Assembly: GCF_000746025.2 (NCBI RefSeq)
Contig: NZ_CP045798.1
Location: 2,737,001 to 2,801,000, forward strand
Origin: Thermanaerosceptrum fracticalcis
GTDB lineage: Bacteria; Bacillota; Peptococcia; DRI-13
Direction of reading: 5' to 3'
DNA length: 64,000 bases
Made by a program: the position numbers and the translations under genes. How positions within the stretch are numbered: the first letter of the stretch is position 1; each line of letters starts with the position of its first letter. The notes beneath the pieces are model-generated. The model worked only from the letters and a program-made list of their open reading frames with translations, was not told the origin of the DNA and searched no databases. This document shows, piece after piece, positions 17,437 to 25,522 of this stretch.

Positions 17437-18273
17437 TCAATAGCGATTCATTTTATTGATAAAGCCCTGTAGCGCATCACTCTTATTAATCCGTATCCGG
17501 CTAAGATTATAAAGATTTTCTTGGAAGGTGGCCGCCCCGTACCTGGTGGTTACCGCTCCCAGGTAACCGGCTTTTCTCACTTCTTCCCTTACCCGGGCAT
17601 TATGGCGCCCAGCGGGATAGCAGAAGGTTGTTACCTTTTTACCTGTTATCTTTTCCAGCTCTTTTTTGGAAAGCTGGATTTCCTTCTTTAACCTGGCGGG
17701 GCTTATTTTAGTTAAATCCGGGTGGGTCAGGCTGTGGGAACCTATTTCCAGTCCATACCCGGACATTTCTTTAATCATCTCTGTGGTCAAACCACCCGGT
17801 GTATTAATCTTGGCTGTATGTAAGTAGAGGGTGGCCCGGAAATTATAATCCTTGAGGATAGGGAAGGCTTCGGTATAGATGCTGCGGTAGCCGTCATCAA
17901 AGGTGAATATGACTGGCTTGGCCGGTAAAGGAGTTCCCTTCTGCCAGTGATTAAGGGCTTCAGCTACTGTAACAGCCGTATACCCCTGTTCTTTAAGATA
18001 GGCTATTTGCCGGCGTAAAACTGCAGGTTCGGTATAAAGCTGTTCATAAGGGCCGGAATAATCTTCAATTACATGATACATGAGGATAGGAATGGTGGTA
18101 ATCTTCTTATTTTCTTCCGGCGGTGGCTGCTTGGCCGGCTCTTTTTCCAGAGCGCCCACAGGAGGGATGCTCACCAGATCAGGAGGCTCCTCTTTAGATG
18201 GTGTTCCTGTGAAGGCCAGGGTCGTTAGGAGGACAGTGGAAATAGTTATGGCTGATAGGGTTCTCCAGAACAA
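17437..18273 (-). CDS. Polysaccharide deacetylase family protein (NodB domain)
   Basis: 278 residues. N-terminal hydrophobic signal or anchor (1-22), Pro-rich spacer, then the NodB fold: ILMYHVIED, VIFTFDDGYRSIYT (metal-binding Asp-Asp), EIGSHSLTHPDL (two histidines), FCYPAGRHN. These enzymes remove acetyl groups from peptidoglycan or other N-acetylated polymers outside the cell. Start ATG follows AGGAGGTGAG on the minus strand. Confidence 0.9.
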   Translation of the reverse strand: MFWRTLSAITISTVLLTTLAFTGTPSKEEPPDLVSIPPVGALEKEPAKQPPPEENKKITTIPILMYHVIEDYSGPYEQLYTEPAVLRRQIAYLKEQGYTAVTVAEALNHWQKGTPLPAKPVIFTFDDGYRSIYTEAFPILKDYNFRATLYLHTAKINTPGGLTTEMIKEMSGYGLEIGSHSLTHPDLTKISPARLKKEIQLSKKELEKITGKKVTTFCYPAGRHNARVREEVRKAGYLGAVTTRYGAATFQENLYNLSRIRINKSDALQGFINKMNRY

Positions 18274-18368
18274 AGTCTCACCTCCTATTTGATAAGACCA
18301 TTATACACTTTTTCCTGCAGGGGCTAAACATGGTAAAGTCAGGAGGAAGTGAAAAGGAAGGATGAAAA

Positions 18369-18824
18369 GTGCTGAAAAAACCTTTCGTAGAAATTTATAC
18401 CGATGGAGCCTGCTCGGGTAATCCGGGTCCGGGAGGATGGGGGGCCATACTCATTTATGAGGGTAAAGAGAAAGAGCTACAAGGCAAAGATCCCCATACG
18501 ACCAATAACCGCATGGAACTTATGGCGGCCATTCAGGCCCTCAAAGCTTTGAAATATCCCTGCAAGGTTCGTTTATACAGTGACAGCGCTTATCTGGTAA
18601 ATGCTTTTAAAAACGGCTGGTTAGCCAAATGGCAGGCCAACGGGTGGAAAACTTCCCAGCGGCAGGCCGTGGAGAACCAGGACCTGTGGCAGGAATTACT
18701 GGAGCTTGCGAAAATCCATGACATAGAGTGGGTGAAGGTCAAAGGCCATGGGGATAACCCCTATAATAACCGCTGTGATAGACTGGCCGTGCAAGCCATC
18801 GAATACGTGAACCGTGAATCGTGA
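18369..18824 (+). CDS. rnhA: Ribonuclease HI
   Basis: 151 residues, standard for RNase HI, which cuts RNA in RNA-DNA hybrids. All catalytic acids are visible: YTDGACSGNPGPGGW (Asp), NRMELMAAI (Glu), LYSDSAYLVNAF (Asp) and NNRCDRLA (Asp), plus the basic handle region WQANGWKTSQRQ and the KGHGDNPYN loop. GTG start at 18369 after GGAAGG. The last codons run into a short intergenic-type repeat (CGTGAACCGTGAATCGTGA), so the C-terminal VNRES is probably repeat-derived. Confidence 0.93.
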   Translation: MLKKPFVEIYTDGACSGNPGPGGWGAILIYEGKEKELQGKDPHTTNNRMELMAAIQALKALKYPCKVRLYSDSAYLVNAFKNGWLAKWQANGWKTSQRQAVENQDLWQELLELAKIHDIEWVKVKGHGDNPYNNRCDRLAVQAIEYVNRES

Positions 18825-18886
18825 AAACGGCATAAACGTAGCAAAAGTATACAATAGAAAACAGCCAATTTGCTGCCGTGAAAAAG

Positions 18887-18926
18887 AAAGGGAGTACCAC
18901 TGTGATTACCGTGGTTCTCCCTTTTT
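18887..18926. terminator. Bidirectional terminator between rnhA and kamA
   Basis: AAAGGGAG-T-ACCAC pairs with GTGGT-T-CTCCCTTT with one mismatch; a T run follows on plus and an A-rich arm gives a T run on minus. Confidence 0.8.
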
Positions 18927-18937
18927 ATATAGGAGGG

Positions 18938-20167
18938 CTATTGTTTTTCCTGGATTACTTCATACTCGAAGTCCAGCATACCTGCTACTCCATAAGTCTC
19001 CACCCTTTCTCCGGCACAGGAAGGGCAGGAACAACTGCTTTTGTTCTCATCAGGCTCTGCATAAACAAAGAGCTTCCCTTCATAGTTCCTAAGGATGACC
19101 TGGCGGTCCGACTGGGAGATGAGGTACTGGGGATTGACGGGTATTTTGCCGCCTCCGCCCGGAGCATCGATGACATAATGGGGAACAGCCAGGCCGGAGG
19201 TATGACCCCGTAAACTCTCCATAATCTGAATCCCTTTACCTACCGAGGTTCTAAAGTGTCCTATGCCGCGGGACAGGTCGCACTGGTAGATGTAGTAGGG
19301 GCGCACACGGATGGTTAAAAGTTTTCTCATTAACTCTTTCATGATGTGAGGACAATCGTTTACCCCTTTTAAAAGAACGCTCTGGTTCCCCACAGGTATA
19401 CCGTGGTTAGCCATCCGTTCACAGGCAGCCTTGGACTCCGGGGTTATTTCTTTGGGATGATTGAAATGGGTATTGATCCACACCGGGTGGTATTTTTGGA
19501 TCATCTGGCAAAGCTCTCTGGTGATGCGCTGGGGCAGGACCACGGGAGTACGTGTCCCGATGCGAATGATTTCCACGTGGGGAATAGCGCGGAGTTCTTT
19601 TAAGAGGAATTCGATTTCCGAGTCGGGCAGTGTAAGGGGATCACCACCGGAGATGATCACGTCCCGGATGACCGGGGTCTTCCTAATATATTCCAGGGCT
19701 ATCTCTACCTGTTTACGGGGAAGAGCCCTGTCTTTTTGTCCTGCCATACGGCGGCGTGTGCAGTGACGGCAGTACATGGAGCACTGGTCTGTGACTAAGA
19801 GCAAGGCCCGGTCCGGATAACGATGGGTTAAACCGGGGACAGGTGAATCGCTTTCCTCATTAAGGGGGTCATCCATGTCACATTTATAAGAAACTAACTC
19901 CTGCACGGAAGGAATAGCCTGCTTTCTGATGGGACAATTAGGATTTGCCGGGTTCATTAAGGAGGCATAATAAGGGGTGATGGCCATGCGGAACTGTGTC
20001 AGGCAGGCGGAGATTCCCTTTACTTCTTCCGGTGTCAGGTCTATGTAGTTTTGCAGTTCCTCAGCATTGGTAATACGGTTTTTAATATGCCAGCGCCAGT
20101 CGTTCCACCGGGATTTGCTTTCTATAGACAATGATTGGGTCAGCACTTCCTGTATGTTCATTGCCAT
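18938..20167 (-). CDS. kamA: L-lysine 2,3-aminomutase (radical SAM, KamA family)
   Basis: 409 residues. The radical SAM cluster motif is CSMYCRHC (Cys129, 133, 136); the PLP lysine is in APGGGGKIPV. The C-terminus has the zinc-type cysteines SCSCPSC, with the partner Cys in NDC. In clostridial lysine aminomutase two Asp residues hold the lysine side chain; both appear kept here (QCDLS and VIDAPGG), whereas glutamate 2,3-aminomutases replace them. Beta-lysine could feed lysine fermentation or the osmolyte N-epsilon-acetyl-beta-lysine, but neither kamDE nor ablB is nearby. AAAGGAGG precedes the ATG by eight bases. Confidence 0.88.
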   Translation of the reverse strand: MAMNIQEVLTQSLSIESKSRWNDWRWHIKNRITNAEELQNYIDLTPEEVKGISACLTQFRMAITPYYASLMNPANPNCPIRKQAIPSVQELVSYKCDMDDPLNEESDSPVPGLTHRYPDRALLLVTDQCSMYCRHCTRRRMAGQKDRALPRKQVEIALEYIRKTPVIRDVIISGGDPLTLPDSEIEFLLKELRAIPHVEIIRIGTRTPVVLPQRITRELCQMIQKYHPVWINTHFNHPKEITPESKAACERMANHGIPVGNQSVLLKGVNDCPHIMKELMRKLLTIRVRPYYIYQCDLSRGIGHFRTSVGKGIQIMESLRGHTSGLAVPHYVIDAPGGGGKIPVNPQYLISQSDRQVILRNYEGKLFVYAEPDENKSSCSCPSCAGERVETYGVAGMLDFEYEVIQEKQ

Positions 20168-20274
20168 AGGCGATACCTCCTTTATCTAAAACCTACAACC
20201 CATTATAGCATTAATAGGTTGTCGATTGCAAGATATAGTAATTTTCTACCAGTGATTTTTTCACCATACAACTA

Positions 20275-20306
20275 CAAAAAAACCTAAGGCTGGAGCCTTA
20301 GGTAAA
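20275..20306 (-). terminator. Terminator of the small minus-strand gene
   Basis: ACCTAAGGC pairs with GCCTTAGGT around TGGA; on the minus strand the stem is followed by TTTTTTT. Confidence 0.8.
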
Positions 20307-20315
20307 AAGAGGGAA

Positions 20316-20453
20316 CTAGTCTTCTTTTATCTGTTTTATCTCGGAGGCAAAAGGGTCAAAGACATCATCCACTGGACGCCCCATAGCTAAGAGAGCTAGT
20401 TTCTCCCGTAAACTGCTCTTCGTTCGCCAGGCACGGTCGCGTTTATAGAGCAT
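20316..20453 (-). CDS. Small 45-residue protein, unknown function
   Basis: Short frame starting MLYKRDRAWRTKSSL and ending FASEIKQIKED. A strong AGGAGGTGGT lies just before the ATG, and a terminator follows ten bases after the stop, so it has the layout of a real monocistronic gene. The N-terminal half is basic, the C-terminal half acidic; no membrane segment and no cysteines. It is transcribed toward kamA but separated by the terminator. I do not recognise a family. Confidence 0.65.
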   Translation of the reverse strand: MLYKRDRAWRTKSSLREKLALLAMGRPVDDVFDPFASEIKQIKED

Positions 20454-20558
20454 TGACACCACCTCCTGTTATTTATTGTTTTACGAATTGTTAATTTGCA
20501 TGCTCACCAGGGGTCAAAATATTTGCGGCTAAATTATTAATTTATTAATAAATAGGAA

Positions 20559-20587
20559 TTGAATTTAATACTTTAACATGCTAAAAT
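20559..20587 (+). promoter_or_regulatory. Promoter of the amino acid ABC transporter operon
   Basis: TTGAAT at 20559 and TAAAAT at 20582 are separated by exactly 17 bases, about 43 bases before the substrate-binding protein gene. Confidence 0.65.
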
Positions 20588-20629
20588 AGCGACATGAAAA
20601 ATACAATAGTTTGAGAGGAGATAAACTAA

Positions 20630-21481
20630 ATGTTAAGGAAATCCCTTCTGGTAACACTGATTCTTTTACTCGGGTTTAGTCTTATTTTTACGGGCTGTGG
20701 GAAGAAAGAAGAGCCCAAGCCTCAACCCCAGCCGGCGCCTGCTCCGGCACCCCAACCTGCTGCTGAAAACAGCCTGGAAAGGGTTAAAAAGGCAGGGAAG
20801 ATTGTGGCAGGTTTAGACGATGCTTATCCTCCTATGGGTTTCAGAAACGAAAAAGGCGAACTGGTTGGTTTTGATATAGACATGGCTAAAGAAATCAGCA
20901 AGCGTATCGGTGTGGAGATTGTTTGGCAGCCCACTGTCTGGGATACGGTGGTTGCTTCCTTAAAAGCCAAAAAGTTTGACGTGATTATTTCCGGAATGAA
21001 CATCACAGAAAAGAGACTGGCGGAAGTGAATTTTGCCGGTCCTTACGGAAAGGCCGGTCAGGCCCTGGTTGTGAAGGCAAGTAACAATACCATCAAAACC
21101 ATTAGAGATGTAAAACCTGGTAAGTTAGGTACCCAGTCCGGCAGCACCGGTTACGAATATGCCAAGAATAACGGCTTTAAAGACGACCAGATGAGACTCT
21201 ACAAGGAATTCCCCCTGGCTTTTAATGACTTGGCTATTGGACGGATAGATGCTATCATCATTGATGCCTTTGCCGTTAAGACTTACCTGGATAAAAAACC
21301 CGGTACTTTCAAGCAGGTTGGGGACATCATGGGTGATGAAAAGATCGGTATTGCTGTTCGGAAAGAAGACAAGGAACTTCTCGATGCTCTGAATAAAGCC
21401 ATTGCTGATATGAAGAAAGACGGCACCCTGACTAAGATTTCCGAAAAGTGGTTAGGATTTGACATTACCAAAGATATTTAA
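20630..21481 (+). CDS. Polar amino acid ABC transporter, substrate-binding lipoprotein
   Basis: 283 residues. Lipobox FTGC (Cys23), a Pro/Ala/Gln spacer, then a family 3 solute-binding fold: KIVAGLDDAYPPMGF, GELVGFDIDMAKEISKRIG, TVWDTVVASLKAKKFDVIISGM, IGIAVRKEDKELLDALNKAI, ISEKWLG. Captures a polar amino acid outside the membrane and hands it to the downstream permease; the exact substrate cannot be read from sequence. GAGAGGAG precedes the ATG. A strong hairpin after the gene may let it be made in excess over the membrane parts. Confidence 0.92.
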   Translation: MLRKSLLVTLILLLGFSLIFTGCGKKEEPKPQPQPAPAPAPQPAAENSLERVKKAGKIVAGLDDAYPPMGFRNEKGELVGFDIDMAKEISKRIGVEIVWQPTVWDTVVASLKAKKFDVIISGMNITEKRLAEVNFAGPYGKAGQALVVKASNNTIKTIRDVKPGKLGTQSGSTGYEYAKNNGFKDDQMRLYKEFPLAFNDLAIGRIDAIIIDAFAVKTYLDKKPGTFKQVGDIMGDEKIGIAVRKEDKELLDALNKAIADMKKDGTLTKISEKWLGFDITKDI

Positions 21482-21532
21482 GTATAATAAACACGTGGTT
21501 TATACCGTTAATAATTAATATTGCAAATATGA

Positions 21533-21572
21533 GGCTTCCGCCGTGGTTTTCAGGCGGAAGCCAGTCTTTCTG
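21533..21572 (+). terminator. Intercistronic hairpin between binding protein and permease
   Basis: GGCTTCCGCC pairs perfectly with GGCGGAAGCC around a ten-base loop, followed by AGTCTTTCT. Probably a partial terminator or 3' stabiliser giving more binding protein than permease. Confidence 0.65.
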
Positions 21573-21588
21573 TGTTGGGGGATGAGTT

Positions 21589-22242
21589 GTGGATTCAATA
21601 AACTATATTTTTAACATTCTGCCGCTCCTCTTAAAGGGAGTTGTTACAACTGTAGAGCTTTCCGCCCTGGCCATTTTCTTTGGGACATTTATCGGGCTGG
21701 CCATAGCTTTGGCCAAAATATCCAAAAACCCCCTCTTAAATATGGCGGGCCGCTTTTATACATGGATTTTTAGGGGTATCCCCCTTTTGGTACAGCTCAT
21801 TTTTATATATTATGCTTTACCGTCAGTAGGAATTGAATTCACAGAATTTGAATCGGCGGTAATAGGGCTTAGTCTCTGCGGCGGTGCCTACATCGCTGAA
21901 ATCATACGTGCTGCCATTCTCTCCATTGATAAGGGTCAAATGGAAGCTGCTCTTTCCCTAGGGATGACTTATGCCCAGGCTATGCGCAGAATTATTATTC
22001 CCCAGACTTATCGCCGCTTGATTCCGCCCATGGGAAACGAGTTTATTACCCTTACGAAAGACACAGCTCTGGTTTCTGCGATTGCCATGACTGAAATCTT
22101 GCGTCATGCCCAGATACGGGCAGCTGCCGATTTCAGGCCCCTGGAAAATTATGCTGCGGCTGCCCTCCTTTATCTCGCCTTAACAACTATCTTTACCATA
22201 GTGTTCAATAAGGTGGAGAACAAGTTGGCCTTATCGGAATAA
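21589..22242 (+). CDS. Polar amino acid ABC transporter, permease (HisM/GlnP family)
   Basis: 217 residues with about five membrane segments. The family EAA loop is present: [29 protein letters not shown], and the N-terminal [19 protein letters not shown] is typical of the His/Glu/Gln subfamily. A homodimer would form the pore. GTG start at 21589; an ATG at 21582 is out of frame. Confidence 0.92.
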   Translation: MDSINYIFNILPLLLKGVVTTVELSALAIFFGTFIGLAIALAKISKNPLLNMAGRFYTWIFRGIPLLVQLIFIYYALPSVGIEFTEFESAVIGLSLCGGAYIAEIIRAAILSIDKGQMEAALSLGMTYAQAMRRIIIPQTYRRLIPPMGNEFITLTKDTALVSAIAMTEILRHAQIRAAADFRPLENYAAAALLYLALTTIFTIVFNKVENKLALSE

Positions 22243-22264
22243 GGCATCTTGGGGAGGTTTTTGG

Positions 22265-22987
22265 ATGATTAGTGTAAGAAATCTCAGTAAACGCTTTGGC
22301 AGCTTACAAGTTCTAAGGGATGTCAGTTTAGAGGTGGCCCCTGGTGAAGTTGTCGTAATCATAGGCCCCAGCGGTTCGGGTAAGAGTACTTTGCTGCGCT
22401 CCCTCAATTACCTGGAGAAACCGGAAGCGGGAGAAATCATTATCAACGGCGAGCGTTTAGGCCAAAATCCCCGTGATGTCATACGCATGCGGAGTCAAAT
22501 TGGCATGGTGTTTCAAAGGTTTAGTCTTTTTCCCCACATGACTGCCCTGGAAAATGTTATTGAAGGACCTGTAACCGTGAAAAAAGTTCCCAAAGAAGAG
22601 GCTCTGGCCAAAGGGAAAACCCTTTTAGAAAAGGTGGGACTGGGGGATAAACTTACTTCCCGCCCCTCCCAGCTTTCCGGCGGCCAGCAGCAGCGGGTAG
22701 CTATCGCCCGGGCTTTAGCCATGGAACCCCTGATCATGCTTTTTGATGAACCTACTTCGGCCCTGGACCCGGAACTGGTAGGAGAAGTCCTTGCCGTTAT
22801 GAAGGACTTGGCCAAAGAAGGTATGACCATGGTGGTGGTCACCCATGAAATGGGTTTTGCCCGTGAAGTGGCAGACCGGGTTCTCTTTATGGATGAGGGA
22901 CGTATTATCGAAGAAGGGAAGCCGGAGGGGATCTTTAGTAACCCCCAAAATGAAAGGACCAGAGCTTTTTTAAGTAAGATACTCTAA
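22265..22987 (+). CDS. Polar amino acid ABC transporter, ATP-binding protein
   Basis: 240 residues. Walker [11 protein letters not shown]-loop [13 protein letters not shown], signature [15 protein letters not shown], Walker [16 protein letters not shown], and H-loop VVVTHEM are all intact; GlnQ/HisP type. It follows the permease by 22 bases and completes the uptake system. Confidence 0.94.
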   Translation: MISVRNLSKRFGSLQVLRDVSLEVAPGEVVVIIGPSGSGKSTLLRSLNYLEKPEAGEIIINGERLGQNPRDVIRMRSQIGMVFQRFSLFPHMTALENVIEGPVTVKKVPKEEALAKGKTLLEKVGLGDKLTSRPSQLSGGQQQRVAIARALAMEPLIMLFDEPTSALDPELVGEVLAVMKDLAKEGMTMVVVTHEMGFAREVADRVLFMDEGRIIEEGKPEGIFSNPQNERTRAFLSKIL

Positions 22988-22996
22988 AAGTTTGTG

Positions 22997-23032
22997 AAAC
23001 GCTGCAAGCTGCGGCGTTTTGTTTTTTTTCTT
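22997..23032 (+). terminator. Terminator of the amino acid ABC operon
   Basis: AAACGC-T-GCA pairs with TGC-G-GCGTTT, followed by TTGTTTTTTTT. Confidence 0.8.
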
Positions 23033-23155
23033 TATAAGAAAAGGAAAAAGGGGGCGAGGATAGAATACTAAATAAGGTATAAACCAATCGTGGAGAGCTT
23101 TTACCCTGGCAAAAGCGACCTTATCTACATATCATATAATAAGGGGGTGCTTCCC

Positions 23156-24043
23156 ATGCGGTTAATGAAAGGTGCTATTATCATACTCCTGGTATTTGTT
23201 ACCCTTTCCATAGCTTACCTGGGGATTGCCGTTGCCGCCTCATCCTGGTATCCTGAACTGAACATGGAGACCCAGTTTAAGTTTTCTAATATTCAGAAAA
23301 GAATAAATGATTTACAGGCAAAGTTTAAGGCCAATCCCTTAGAACCGGTGAATATCACCCTGACTGATAATGAATGTGAGGGGATCTTTAAAAACCTGAT
23401 AAAAAATGATACTAAATTTCAGTACATGATTAAAGGTGTAGGATTGAAAATAACCAATGGTTTACTGGATGTAAAAACCAACATAGAACTTTATACCTAT
23501 AAAATCGGCCTTTCCGCTGTCCTCAAGCCTTATTACCAGGAGGGGACACAGAATTTTGTCTTGCGGCTGGATCAGTTTAAAATTGGGCCCATGCCCTTAC
23601 CTCCCCGTTTGGTTTTATACTTTGTGAACAAAATAAATCCCGGCCAGATCCTGGTAATTCACAAAGATACCATGACCCTCAATCTCAAAGGGCTCCCCTT
23701 TGATTTGGCCTATTTAAAGTTGGATAATCATACTTTGCAAGCAGCTTTTGCCCTATCTACCGCTAAAGTCACTAAAATGGTGACGAAGGAGACGGTTCTC
23801 TTACAGGAAGTTACTCAATCGCTAAAAACGGTAGAAAAAAATCTAAACTCGCCTCAAGCTAAAGATTTTATATCCTCACTAAAGAATAAAGCCTCCCTGG
23901 CTCCTGCTGATGTGGAAAAAGCCAAACAAATATATGACCAGTTATCTTCTAAGGATAAGGAGCTTCTAAAACAAAATCTGGAGGGGCTTCTTAACAAACC
24001 CGAGGTTCAGGAGGCTCTTGCCAAATATGGTTATAAACTATAG
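23156..24043 (+). CDS. Membrane-anchored protein, YpmS/DUF2140-like in part
   Basis: 295 residues. One N-terminal transmembrane helix (GAIIILLVFVTLSIAYLGIAVAA), then an extracytoplasmic domain in which PVNITLTDNECEGIFKNLI and KIGLSAVLKPYY resemble the YpmS-like pattern of a lipid-binding-type barrel; about 100 extra helical residues follow at the C-terminus (KDFISSLKNKASLAPADVEK to the end). The function is unknown and the family link is tentative. The start ATG at 23156 follows AAGGGGGTG; the frame is open 66 bases further upstream without a ribosome site. A short terminator follows at once. Confidence 0.6.
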   Translation: MRLMKGAIIILLVFVTLSIAYLGIAVAASSWYPELNMETQFKFSNIQKRINDLQAKFKANPLEPVNITLTDNECEGIFKNLIKNDTKFQYMIKGVGLKITNGLLDVKTNIELYTYKIGLSAVLKPYYQEGTQNFVLRLDQFKIGPMPLPPRLVLYFVNKINPGQILVIHKDTMTLNLKGLPFDLAYLKLDNHTLQAAFALSTAKVTKMVTKETVLLQEVTQSLKTVEKNLNSPQAKDFISSLKNKASLAPADVEKAKQIYDQLSSKDKELLKQNLEGLLNKPEVQEALAKYGYKL

Positions 24044-24065
24044 AGGCAAGGGCCTCTTTTTTTGG
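24042..24065 (+). terminator. Terminator overlapping the YpmS-like stop codon
   Basis: AGAGGC pairs with GCCTCT around AAGG, followed by TTTTTTT. Confidence 0.8.
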
Positions 24066-24434
24066 TGCTATACAATAATTTGCAAATACCCTCAAAAATA
24101 CATTACTGGAAATCGTACGCATATACCGGAATCCACAAGGAGGTAAGTAACAGTTACAGATTAATTGAACAAAAGTAAATAATTAGACAGTTTCAAAATC
24201 GTAGAATTTACCTACAATCATGGTACTAACCCCAATATTAATCTTAGTTCCCTTACCTTTTCCATTAAACTGGTTTCTTCCATGCTGGCAGAAAAAGTAG
24301 CCGAACAAGTCGAGGGATTGCTCGTTTTACCCCCGGTTAATGTGGGGGTAAGCCACAATCTAACCAGGGTTTTACCGTGGTTATTTTTTTGAATAAAAAG
24401 ATTAAATAAAATCTGAATTTACTTACTTTAATTC
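24066..24434. other. Intergenic stretch upstream of rbsR, two hairpins and no clear gene
   Basis: A lone AAGGAGG at 24138 is not followed by a start codon. One unassigned open frame of about 60 codons runs 24200-24391 without a good start. TTACCCCC (from 24337) pairs with GGGGGTAA, then AACCA...TGGTT is followed by ATTTTTTT near 24385, which looks like a terminator. This may be the end of a decayed gene or of a short untranslated RNA; nothing further can be supported. Confidence 0.4.
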
Positions 24435-24493
24435 TTGATTTTGGTAAATCTTCAGGGTAAAATTAAGTTAAACGTTTTAGTAAAACGTTTAAC
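24435..24493 (+). promoter_or_regulatory. rbs operon promoter and LacI-type operator
   Basis: TTGATT (24435) and TAAAAT (24458) are 17 bases apart. Immediately downstream, GTTAAACGTTTTA (24467-24479) and TAAAACGTTTAAC (24481-24493) are exact inverted copies around a central G, forming a 27-base palindrome over the start site. Each half contains the CG-centred AAACGTTT core typical of LacI/PurR/RbsR operators, so two overlapping readings are possible. Confidence 0.85.
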
Positions 24494-24513
24494 TAACAAA
24501 GGAGTAGGGAAGT

Positions 24514-25512
24514 ATGACCGTAACGATTAAAGATATCGCACGTGCTGCTGATGTCTCAATAGCCACTGTTTCCAGGGTATTAAATAACAAGGCCGATGGT
24601 ATTACCGAAGAGACCAAGGCAAAAATACGGAAGGCAGTTAAAGAGTTAAATTACCGTCCTAATGCTATTGCCCGAGGACTTATTACGAAAAAAACTCATA
24701 CCATCGGTCTGGTCTTACCCGATATATCCAACCCCTTTTTTCCGGAGATTGCCCGGGGCGTAGAAGATGTAGCTAAAGAAGCAGGCTATAACGTTTTTTT
24801 ATGTAATACCGATGACGACAGTAAGAAGGAAAGGGGATATGTCAAAGCTCTTAGGGAGAGGCAGGTGGACGGGATAATTTTTACGGCAAGCGCCTTAAAG
24901 AATTCTGAGGATATAACTGAACATGTGGGGAAAATGCCGTTTATTCTGGTAGACCGCAAACCTGACAATCTCCCTGACGCACCGGGAGTATTTCTGGATA
25001 ACCTCAAAGGAGGATATCTAGCCGCCAAACATCTGATTGAGAAGGGGCACCGGGAGATTGCTTTAATATCAGGACCCCTGCAGTCCTATAATGCCCGGCA
25101 AAGGCTGGAGGGATTTAAGAAAGCCTTACAGGAAGCAGGTATCAGGTATAAAGATAAGCTGATCAGAGAGGGAGACTACAAACGTTCCGGCGGGTACCGG
25201 GCGATGGAAAAACTCCTCAGGGAAGGAGTTGAATTTACTGCTGTCTTCGCCAGTAATGACTTGATGGCCGTCGGGGTAATGGAAATGTTAAGGGAAAAAG
25301 GCATAGCCATACCTGAACAGGTGGCCGTTGTCGGCTTCGATAATATCTATTTGTCTACAGTTGTAGCTCCCAGGCTTACAACCATCAGCCAGCCGACATA
25401 TCAAATGGGAGCCCAGGCAGCCCAAATGTTATTAACCTGTTTACAGGGGAGAGAGTTGGATGAAAAACAGAAAGTATTCTCTCCACAATTGATTATCAGG
25501 GAGAGCAGTTAG
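24514..25512 (+). CDS. rbsR: Ribose operon repressor, LacI family
   Basis: 332 residues. HTH at the N-terminus (VTIKDIARAADVSIATVSRVLNN), hinge NYRPNAIARGLI, then a periplasmic-binding-protein-like sensor (THTIGLVLPDISNPFFPEIARGVE, FASNDLMAVGVMEMLREKGIAIPEQVAVVGFDN). First gene of the ribose operon and 21 bases behind its own palindromic operator, so autoregulated repression relieved by ribose is likely. ATG after AAAGGAG. Confidence 0.93.
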   Translation: MTVTIKDIARAADVSIATVSRVLNNKADGITEETKAKIRKAVKELNYRPNAIARGLITKKTHTIGLVLPDISNPFFPEIARGVEDVAKEAGYNVFLCNTDDDSKKERGYVKALRERQVDGIIFTASALKNSEDITEHVGKMPFILVDRKPDNLPDAPGVFLDNLKGGYLAAKHLIEKGHREIALISGPLQSYNARQRLEGFKKALQEAGIRYKDKLIREGDYKRSGGYRAMEKLLREGVEFTAVFASNDLMAVGVMEMLREKGIAIPEQVAVVGFDNIYLSTVVAPRLTTISQPTYQMGAQAAQMLLTCLQGRELDEKQKVFSPQLIIRESS

Positions 25513-25522
25513 GGGGAGTTAG

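Noticed and set aside
18938-20167. Glutamate 2,3-aminomutase
   Set aside because: Both Asp residues linked to lysine binding appear conserved, which argues for lysine as substrate.
20454-20629. Lysine or other amino acid riboswitch ahead of the ABC operon
   Set aside because: The leader is only about 40 bases after a good promoter and shows no conserved aptamer elements.
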